A stretch of 10,441 nucleotides of DNA from Chromera velia (lineage: Eukaryota > Sar > Chromeraceae), in contig JAHBMJ010003500.1 in assembly GCA_018398765.1 (NCBI GenBank), positions 1-10,441 of the forward strand, given 5' to 3'. This document shows positions 1 through 8,247 of the stretch, one piece after another. The number at the start of each line of letters is the position of its first letter. The stretch's first letter is position 1. The notes beneath the pieces are model-generated. The model was not told the DNA's origin, did not search any database, and saw only the letters and a program-made list of their open reading frames with translations. The translations under genes were made by a program, and so were the position numbers.

Positions 1-2151
1 CCCCCCCGCCTGACCCACCCTTCTCGACGAGGTACTTCATCATCTCTTCCTCGCTCTGCTCAATCTTGTCCCATCCCTCCAGTCGGGCAACCTTCTCGGG
101 GTCAAACTTGTCGGACAGGGGGGAGAGGAAGTGCTTCTGCTTCTGGCTGTCGAACTTGCAGTGAGTCTCGCACCAGAAAGTGCAGGGCGGGTCGTCCACT
201 ATGGGACAGGTCAGGTTGAAAGTCTGCAGGCACACAGGCAGGCAGGAGAAAGGGAGGGAGGGAGATCATGTGCGTGCGTCATCAGACTCTTCGTTGCTTC
301 ATTTTCGCATGGGCTCGATCGATTAGTTGTTGGGATGCTGCGAGGAGAACGAGAATGGGACTTTGACCGAAGCGATACAGCAGCAATTTGGAGACTCTCC
401 GGTCACCTGCAGGGAGGGCTTTCGTTGCAGACAGATTCGATCACAGTCAGACGATCTGCATGGTTTCCCCTCGTCTCTTCTCCGTCTCCCTAGCTGCCGA
501 TCGAGATAGTCTCCCCCTCTGCGTAATTAATTCATTGTGCTGACCGACTGACCTGGTTCTTCAGGCAGATCACGTGGGTTGGGGTGTAGGGGTAGTCTGT
601 CTCTGCCACGATGCCTCCCGCTTCCTTGATGTACTGGAAGGCCCTCTCGGGAAACCCTCCGTAGCAGGCGTCATCGTGGGGGTCTGTGGGCAAGTAGGCA
701 GGCAGGCAGGCAGGCAGGCACAAGAGGGAATAGAGCATGCGGACGGGCTGATGATGGTACTCTTTAGAGGGGTTCGCGCGTTTGTGGAATGGGTAGCAGT
801 GGTGGTCAGCGAGTGAGCATCCGATTTCTGGCAGAGAGGTTGCAACAGATGGCGACGTCAGAGGGATCGCACGAGACGCATAGAATGACGGTAGACATGT
901 AGACCAAGCTCCTCAACCCCACGGGAGAAAGGGAGAAAGAGAACGGGAAAGAGGTCGAATGACTGACTGACTAACTGACCGCACTCAAGGACCTGTTGGA
1001 CAGAAAGGATGGGGGGTTCCGTCAGTCCTGCCTGTTCTTTGTTCTTCAGGAAATGGTGGGACTCCAGGGACTCCACGGCAGAAAAGGCCCAGCAGCTGCC
1101 TGCAGAGATTGAACCAGAGAAGTACACTCATTTGTGATGAGAAAGGAAGAGGTAAAGAACCCTTTGGCAAAGATTTTGTGATGAAAAAGAAAACAATTAA
1201 TTCCTTGCCAGAACAGAACCGCAGCAATTCTGAACACGGGAACGCAGCCTGACAACGGAACTTCCAGACGAGCTCGATTCTCCGGCAGACACCGCACACA
1301 GAGAGAGTCGAACAAGACAGGGAGGGACGGCAGTCCACCCTGGAAAGAAGGACACACACTGTCCGAGGGGGATGAAGAGAGGCCACCCAGAGACAAAAAA
1401 TCGACAGGATTTGGAAAAGGATGGGTCAAATGCGTAGAAGTGCACAGAGACCCTGGCAGCCCACACATACTGAAAAATGCCTGACAGAAGCGCGCCCACG
1501 ACCAAAACGAGGCACACCCAAAACACACACTTCACACAAATATGAGACTCGGGGAGAAATCCACCAACCAATGAGCGCTCAGGAAGAAAAAATACCAACC
1601 GAGAGACGTCAGACGAGCAGTCAGAAACCTAAGCTACACGGAGCAGAATCTGATTCTCTATTTATCACTATGTCTTTAGAAACAAAAGGTTGTGCAAGAG
1701 AGACGGAGAGAGAGAGGCCACAAAAGAAAAGAAAAAAAGAACAAACAAACCCACCACAGGATGACTGGTCTCTCACATCCGTCACTGCCCCCTCATCTCT
1801 CCAGTCGACGCTCTCAGGGAGTTCTCCAGAAGAGAGGCTCACTCTGTAAGTGTGCTCAGAGGAGGCGGGTTTCATTGGGTAGGACGAGAGACGGGAGCTG
1901 AAGGCCTCTCTTGACATGGCAGAGAATTGGTTATGGGCATACTCGGCGTCTCCGTCTTCCTGGTTGAGGAACTCAATCAAAGCATCGTTGAACGCGAAGT
2001 CCTTGAACCCTTCCTCATCGCTAACCTGATTTGCCTTCTCAGGAAACTCGCTCCTCCACTTCTTGTAGGCTTCACGCAGCTCGTGCTCTGTCTTCTGACC
2101 CAATACTGTGCCAGAGAATACAAGCGGAACGGCGAGAGACAGCACGCGCAT
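1..2151 (-). CDS. Papain-family (C1A) cysteine protease, secreted proenzyme, 3' end outside window
   Basis: Endopeptidase expected to cleave proteins by a Cys-His thiol mechanism in a lysosome-like compartment or after secretion. Coding exons on the minus strand are 2151-1755, 1099-980, 683-553 and 223-19, all GT-AG, phases 1, 1, 0, 1, giving 284 codons before the left edge. Residues 1-18 form a signal peptide (MRVLSLAVPLVFSGTVLG). Residues about 22-90 resemble the I29 inhibitory propeptide: F-x2-N-x3-I-x3-N is present, though the usual E and R of ERFNIN are missing, followed by NQFSAMSREAF. The mature part starts near LPESVDWRDEGAV. Gln129 (oxyanion hole) and Cys135 (nucleophile, in CGSCWAFS) are in place, then ACYGG (178-182) and YPY (203-205). 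Residues 206-284 are longer and richer in Cys than in cathepsin L. The catalytic His and Asn lie beyond position 1. ATG 2151 is chosen because it starts the signal peptide. Family assignment is firm; the subfamily (L-like or B-like) is not. Confidence 0.92.
19..223 (-). CDS. Protease exon 4: Cys-rich segment up to the GP loop
   Basis: Acceptor CCTGCAG at 230-224. The 205 nt are open in the required phase 0. They encode TFNLTCPIVDDPPC and TFWCETHCKF, then a charged stretch ending EEEMMKYLVEKG. The exon stops one base into a Gly codon before GTGGGT at 18, where family members read G-P-V/L. This supports the donor but the next exon is not in the window. NLT (219-221) is a possible N-glycosylation site. 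Confidence 0.82.
224..552 (-). other. Protease intron 3 (329 nt)
   Basis: GT-AG intron starting GTCAGTCGGTC and ending GTGCCTGCAG. A short (GGCA)-type repeat on the plus strand (about 234-246) lies just inside the acceptor. Nothing else recognised. Confidence 0.78.
553..683 (-). CDS. Protease exon 3: ACYGG and YPY region
   Basis: Acceptor CCACAG at 690-684, donor GTCAGT at 552. Encodes DPHDDACYGGFPERAF, the family's GCxGG-type motif with Ala for the first Gly, then GGIVAETDYPYTP. Cys212 near its end starts the Cys-rich segment. Confidence 0.88.
697..720. repeat. (GGCA)6 tetranucleotide microsatellite
   Basis: Six uninterrupted GGCA units on the plus strand, in protease intron 2 (979-684). 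It starts about a dozen bases upstream of that intron's acceptor on the transcribed strand, where it reads (TGCC)6 and serves as a pyrimidine-containing tract. Confidence 0.95.
980..1099 (-). CDS. Protease exon 2: active-site Cys exon
   Basis: Acceptor TCTGCAG, donor GTCAGT at 979. Encodes SCWAFSAVESLES, holding nucleophile Cys135, through LSVQQVLEC. The last part matches the 'LS-Q-LvdC' helix of papain-family enzymes. Phase 1 on both sides. Confidence 0.9.
1100..1754 (-). other. Protease intron 1 (655 nt)
   Basis: Long GT-AG intron (GTGGGTTTGTTTG ... TCTGCAG). Its plus strand is A/G-rich, so the pre-mRNA strand is pyrimidine-rich in large parts, for example around 1690-1745. Open frames on both strands here have no family resemblance and break the CGSCW junction. 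I see no RNA gene in it. Confidence 0.8.
1755..2151 (-). CDS. Protease exon 1: signal peptide, propeptide, mature N-terminus
   Basis: Codes residues 1-132 plus one base. It ends TGT-G before donor GTGGGT at 1754. Joined to exon 2 this gives TGT-GGC-AGC-TGC, exactly the C-G-S-C active-site sequence, which fixes the splice site. An in-frame GTG at 2181 would only add ten residues in front of a good signal peptide, so ATG 2151 is preferred. Confidence 0.9.
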
Positions 2152-2956
2152 CTTCCTCGAACAAATTTTCGTGGGAACCACCAGAAAAGGGAAAGGACGC
2201 GGGATCCGACTTCTGTATACACAGGGCTGTCACCTACCTGTCCTGACGCTCTGGTGCACTGTGTGCCCGACAGCTTGCTCGATCTACTTACTGGGTTTCT
2301 CGCAGTTTTCAATCAGTCGTCAGTCTCACCCGGCCAAAAATTTAATCCCAAAAAATGATTTCAGTCTGAAGGATGCTGAATGTGCCCCCGCGTCTCCGGA
2401 CCCGGGGGGCCCGCACGTGGCCCATCGTGGCCATTCGTGCATGGCCTTGACGCGCCGGCCAAAAGTGCATGAATGCACTGAGTGGCATGCCGGGGCCGCC
2501 TCCGACCCATAATTAACCATTTTCGTGATTCCTCCATGATTCCTCCACTCTGTCTGTCGTGCAGTCTCCTGCCATCTTCGTTCAGCCTCTCCGAGGAATG
2601 ACATTCGTGCTCCAAAGGAGGTCGATGCGGGAGTAAGTGGGCTTTCGATCTTGGAGCTGGAGTTTGTCTGCTGTCCTTTATTTTGGCAGTCGGCCATACG
2701 AGTCGGCCTGACTCGAAATTTGTGGCGAAGGACGTCCAACAAAGACGCAAAGAAGAAGAACCTCGCAGTGACCGGTCTGGGCTGCCCTCTGAGAGTTTCC
2801 GTTTGTTTTTGTTTTGGGTGTTTTGGTCTCGCTTCTGGGAGGCCGTTGAAACCCGGTGAGGGGAGCGGAAGAAGTCCTTGAAGTTCGGAGACAAGAAACG
2901 ACTGAGAAAGGGAGCAGATCAAAAGAAGGCGACCTTAGCTTAAGTTTTCAGTCAAG
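2152..2956. promoter_or_regulatory. Divergent intergenic region between protease and CAND1 starts
   Basis: The 805 nt between the two ATGs must contain both promoters and 5' UTRs, since the genes are transcribed away from each other. A GC-rich patch with several GGCC sites lies at about 2385-2505, followed by a TAATTAA stretch (2511-2517). No TATA box or other element can be assigned with confidence. An in-frame TAG at 2936-2938 shows that CAND1 coding does not extend upstream of 2957. Open frames here look random. Confidence 0.5.
2464..2479. repeat. Short palindrome AGTGCAT-GA-ATGCACT
   Basis: Perfect 7-bp inverted arms around a 2-nt centre, inside the GC-rich intergenic patch. The dyad form suits a dimeric DNA-binding protein, but no factor is known from the sequence and it could be chance. 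Confidence 0.6.
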
Positions 2957-3004
2957 ATGGTGAACTGCCAAGCGTTCCTCGAGAAGATGGTTGACTGGGA
3001 CAAG
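2957..3004 (+). CDS. CAND1: CAND1 exon 1
   Basis: Sixteen codons, MVNCQAFLEKMVDWDK, matching the first helix of CAND1 (LLEKM...DKD). Donor GTGGGA at 3005, phase 0. Confidence 0.9.
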
Positions 3005-4878
3005 GTGGGAAGGCAACCAGGCAGCTTTTCTTTCTTTCTATGCGTGCATGAATACATGTGATCTTGTCTTGAATGATATTGCGTCTCTGACTGAAAGCTG
3101 ACGTGTCTGAAGAGTGCTGGACACAGCCGAAGAAGGAAAATTTCTCAGAGCATCACAGAAGCAGCAATCGTTGCACTAGCCTAACCGTGTTTCTCCTCAG
3201 CGAAAACGTGTAAAACAAAGGCCACAGGAGAGGGGTCAAAAGGGGGAGCGGAAAAGAGGGGGGAAATCAGGGGGATGTAGGGGTGACTCGAATCTGAAGA
3301 CTCAAATTGGGGGGGCAACTGGAGATGAGAATAAGATCAGAATTGTATCACCTTTGTCCCTCCTCCTGCTCTCCCCATCTTCATACCCCGAGATGCTTTT
3401 TTTTCTGAACTGTTGCTAGGGAACTCAGGATTGCGTGGCAGCGTCTGTTTTTTTTTTTTTGTTGCATCGCTTCTCGTGGACTTCTTTTCAGCCCTCTCTT
3501 TCCGTACGTTGTCTCCAGCTCCATCTGTCGGGATATCTGTATGGAGAAGCAGCTTTTGTGTATTCCTGCCACGGTTTTTTCCCCGCCTCTCCGGCCCTTC
3601 TTTTTTCTGTGCCCTCCCACTTTCGTATGATCGAGCGTGACCTCAGAGCTGTTCCTCTGAGTCCCGCTCCACTTGATGCTCTTGTCCTATCTCCTCTTCT
3701 CTCCTCTCCTCTCTTCTCTTCTCTTCTCTTCTCTTCTCTTTTCTCCTCTGCTCACAGATGTCCTTTGCCCAATTTTTGTATATGCATCTACAGAAAAACA
3801 CGCCTCCTTCCTCCCTTGTCCCCCCCCGCTCCTACTCCCCCTGCTCCTGCAGGACCAACGGTTCATGGCTGCATCTGATCTCTGCACAGAGATTGTGAAC
3901 TCAAACACGGTCAGTCAGGCAGGCATTCACCAGGGAAGGAAGGTATTTTGTTGAGATTGACTCTTTCTCCCTCGTCTCGCTTTTGTTCTTGCCTCCGAAC
4001 TAAGCCCGGCGGTCCTTCATTCAGGAAAAGACACATGCCTCGACAGCCAAAGCGAAGCGAAAGACGAGCGAGGCATGGAAGGAATCAGAGGGAGACTTGA
4101 AGTGGGACAAACAAACAAAGATCCATCGTAAGGCAAGCAGAGACAGACAGACAAACTGATAGGCAGGCGGATTGTCGAGAGAGCCCTTCGATGGACCACA
4201 GTTATTTCCTGTACCTTGTCACTCATTGTAATCCCCCTATATATATCTCCTTTCCTTCTCGCTTCCCCATTTCCCCCCCTGCCCCTTTCTGATTGCAGCC
4301 TCTCGAGCAGAGCATCCAGAAGAGAGTCTGTCTGGCCTTCCTGAAACAGTTGGAGGATGCGTCCATCGACGTGCAGGGAAATGCGGTCAGTCGGTCGGTC
4401 TGTTAGGGAGATCATTCTTTTTGGTGTCAGATAGAAGGAAGCTCCTTTGCCCTTTGCTTTATGGAGAGAAGTCCACTGATGAGTGGAGAGGCAAACCAGT
4501 GACCCTGTGTGCACCAGGAAAAGACCTTGCAAGAATCAAAGAAGGAGAGAGAGGGACACGCGCGCTCCCCCCCCCTCTCCTCTCCTCTGCTCGTGCCCAG
4601 GTGAAGTGTATCGCGAAGATCGTCTGCAAGTTCCAGGAGGCACAGGTCGGAGACGTCCTCGCGAAGCTCAGCGAACTGATCCTCGACCCCGACAAGAAGG
4701 AAGTCAGAGACATCTACGCAACATGCCTCAAAGGTTGGTCAGTCAGTCAGTCATGCAGCGTGACAGTCAACGCGCCAGCCAGTGAGTGAGTCGATCGATG
4801 TCTGCCTGCTTCCCTGCCTACCTATGTGCATTTCTGCCTCATTCGTGCCCTCCGTCCGTCACGTGTTTTGTCTGTCTG

Positions 4879-4912
<34 letters not shown>

Positions 4913-4970
4913 TACAACATCCTGGTTGTTGAAGAGATAGAGCTCGCCTAGGCAGACATGCAGGCAGACC

Positions 4971-5016
<46 letters not shown>

Positions 5017-5941
5017 TGTCCCTGCCTGCCTGCCTGTGTTCTTTTCTTCTTCTGACTGCCGCCTCCTTCCTCCTTCCTCTGGTCCCGCCGCGTCTTCCAG
5101 CACATGACTTTGAATGAATGAACGAACGAATGAAAGAATGAATGAATGAAAGAATGAATGTCCATGCATGCATGCATGCAGGGCTAGTCTCGGAGGTCCA
5201 GCCGGCCCTCTCGACGACCGTCGTCACGAATGTTATGCCCAAGTCAGCAATTCAGGAAGGAAAAAGACGGACGGACGGACAGACAGACAGACGGTTAGAC
5301 AAGAGAGGGAGAAAAACGCAGACCCTGATGCACAACATCTTTGTTATGCACACACTCATGTGTGCAAAAATACACTTTTTACCGGGGAGACGGTAGGTAA
5401 ATAAGCAAGACGCAAGGAGGGCTTTCAGTTTGGTTGCTGCGAACAGACGCTCTTTGGTCTTTCTCCTCTCCTTTTTTCTCTTTTTTCGTTTCTCATCCAC
5501 AAGCCCTCCCTCCTGGCCGTTGTGCCTCCCCGATGCATGCATGGCCCCACACTTCTTTTCCCTGAGTCAAAATTCGAATTGTTTTCTGCCCGTGCACTGT
5601 GTGTGTGTGTGGTGTCTGCAGGATGATCAAGGGCATTACAGAAGGCGAACCACAAAGTGAGTCCGTGGGTGGATCAGCAACAAAGACACAAGGATGGAGG
5701 ATTGCTTTGAGAATTCACTTGCCTCCCCATTCCTTGACATGTTGCCGTTCCTGGCTGTTGCAGCCACACAATAATGTGATGATGTTTTTTTCCAGGGAGA
5801 GGATCAGGATCCACCGCCAGCCAATCTCCGTTGTCTCTGTTTTCTGTTCCTTAAGGTGTCAGCTTTCCGACTTCCCGCCTGCACAATGGACATGAAGGAC
5901 TGCGGGGACAGACGTCGATCGAGACGTCCTTCTGCGTGCGT

Positions 5942-5985
<44 letters not shown>

Positions 5986-6347
5986 ATATTTCTACCTGCA
6001 TGTCTCTATCTGCTTCCATTTCATGCAGTGAAGGAAGAGTGTTGCGGTGTGTCTGTGGATGTCCTGAAGAGGTTCGGAGACAACCAGCATTGGTGGACCG
6101 ACGGGAGCCAGGAGAAGATGTGCAACAGGTACGTGCGATCGTTGGGTCAAGGCTCTTTTTTGCTCGCTTCATTTGTTTTGCCCCATCCATGCGCGCAGTC
6201 GTTCGGAAATCCATGAGAAAAATAAAAGGAGGGATAGATTTGACGCCGTGAACGAAAAGAGAGGGGATGCCATTGCAATGGGCAGGCAGGAGAAAAGAGT
6301 AGAAGGCGACCCGGGTGTTGGAGGGTTCACCCAACCCAGAAGGGAGA

Positions 6348-6381
<34 letters not shown>

Positions 6382-8209
6382 AAGACTGAGATCGATGCAG
6401 GAACAAAGAGTAAGACGGCCTTCTTTCCCTTTCCTTCGCAAGACCGCCTCCAGTTGGTCTGTCTGTGTATTTCTGCTGACTTGAGTGCCTTCCTTGACCT
6501 CTCTGTGCAGTCTTCTGGAGCTCGTGTGCAGTAGTGAGGTGCGTGCTTCCCTCCGAAAGAAGGCGGTGGTGTGCATCGGTTCCCTGTCTGCCGTCTTGGC
6601 TGATGATGTGTTGGACAAATTGGTCGGGAGATTGCTCGAGAAGTTCCAGCAAGCTTCGGATGGAGCCAACAGTGAGAAGCAGAGTGTGATTCAGTGTGTG
6701 GGTCTGGTGGGACGTCATGCTGGGCATCGTATCGGAGGTCATCTGAACCGTCTGGCGCCTCTGTTGATCGACTTGTGCAAGAAGTACTGCAGTGAGGACG
6801 TCTCGATGGAGGGACCGACGGATCTGCAGAATGAGGTCGTGGAGATCTCCCTTCACGCTCTGGAGAGCTTCGTTTTGCACTGCTCTGCACAGCTCGAGAC
6901 ATTCCTTCCCCAGATCGTCGAACTGGTCTCCACGGTCCGTCCGAAGGGATCGATCGAGTGGAATGGGCAGAGAGAGTCTCTAGATCGTCTCAGTAAGCAG
7001 GAAGCGTGCTATTGAGTCTCTGTGGGCATCACAGAAAACTTCCAGGTAGAAACTACATGCATGAACGGAACGAACTATCTCGACTGTTTGTTTGCCCTGC
7101 CGATAGTGAAGCCAGGAAATACAGATTGTGGGTCGAGTTTAAGCGTGCTATTCTGAAATTCAAGTGTTCCTATTTGTCTTCTATTGAACGAATTTCTCCT
7201 TTCCTTCCTGTGCAGCTGCTGAGTTTCGACCCGAACGTGTACTCTGTGGACGGGGACGACGAAGAATTCGATGACGATGACGGGGACTTCGACGATGATG
7301 GACTGGCAGAGGACGAGGATGACGACAGCAGCTGGAAAGTTGGTTGGTTGGCGTTGCCGGCTGTGAAGGATGCCGACTTTACTCGGTCCCTCATCTCCAG
7401 TGTCTTCTGTTGTGTTCTTTTTTCTGTTTGCTTCTCCGCATTCCTTTCGTTTTTTCCCCTGTCTTCTGGAGACTGCTGAGAGGGGAGAAAGGGTTAACAG
7501 AGACCCAACGGATCCGTTACCTAGCCTTTCGTTCTCTTCTCTTCTTTGTTTGATGGAAGAAGAGCTCCCTAGCTTGTCATCGTTCCTTCCTTCACCTTCC
7601 TGGCTCTTCTTCAGGTTCGACGGGGTGCTCTTCGTGTCCTGGTTGCTCTTGTCCGTTCGTACCCCGGACACGCGAAAGACCTGTTTGAGAAGTTTGTGCC
7701 TCAGTTGGTCGACAGATTCCGAGAGAGGGAGGAGACCGTGCAGCTGGATGTGTTCAACTCCTTCTCCGGTCAGTCAGTCAGGCGGGGGGGCAGTTCAGCA
7801 AACGGGGAAGGAATGGGACGGATTGGGGCATGGGGTGTTTGTCAGAAAGGCAGGCCGGTAGACAGGAATCGCGAAGAGACCTGTGCATATGTCACTGGAA
7901 GGGAGGCAGTGGATCGAGTGGAGTCGTTGATCGAAGCGGAGAAAGAAGTGTTGGTGGCATGGGAGAAAAGAGGGAAGGAAAAGGGGGCTGATCGAGTGAG
8001 GAAGCAAAAGAGGGAAAAAGCGAAAAAAAGAAAGAAGCAACCGCGGAGAGGCAGACTTAATCGTCGCGCAGTGGAGAGAGAAGGGTGGGGAGTGGCATGC
8101 CCGAGCTCTTGCGTGACACTTTTGTCGCCTTATCGACAGCTTTCCTTTTGTTTTTCGGTCTTCAGAGTCTCTCTCTCGTTCTCTCTGTATGTATGTATGT
8201 ATGCATGCA

Positions 8210-8247
<38 letters not shown>

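Larger units (their letters stand above)
4734..5181 (+). other. CAND1: CAND1 intron 4 (448 nt), repeat-packed
   Basis: Nearly every part is simple repeat: (GTCA)4 at 4738-4753 after the donor, (TC)n, (GA)n, a GAAT/GAAC/GAAA tract and (ATGC)4 touching the acceptor. No coding potential. Confidence 0.85.

Noticed and set aside
1421-1849. 142-codon plus-strand open frame antisense to the protease
   Set aside because: Lies mostly in protease intron 1 and antisense to exon 1. Composition is low-complexity Lys/Glu/Arg from A/G-rich sequence.
2152-2181. GTG at 2181 as the protease start
   Set aside because: A eukaryotic gene should start at ATG. ATG 2151 puts the hydrophobic signal peptide exactly at the N-terminus.
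2326-2922. Two minus-strand open frames of nearly 200 codons in the intergenic region
   Set aside because: No recognisable domain, overlapping frames of similar length, and Arg/Pro/Ser-rich composition as expected from GC-rich non-coding DNA.
5804-6880. 358-codon minus-strand open frame
   Set aside because: It is antisense to CAND1 exons 7 and 8 and fills in with Ser/Leu and Thr/His runs from (GA)n and (GT)n repeats. No family resemblance.
6935-7014. Read-through of CAND1 exon 8 to a stop at 7012-7014, implying a truncated protein
   Set aside because: The family sequence continues perfectly from 6934 to 7216 (ELVST-LLSFDPN) through a GT-AG intron, so the read-through is intronic.
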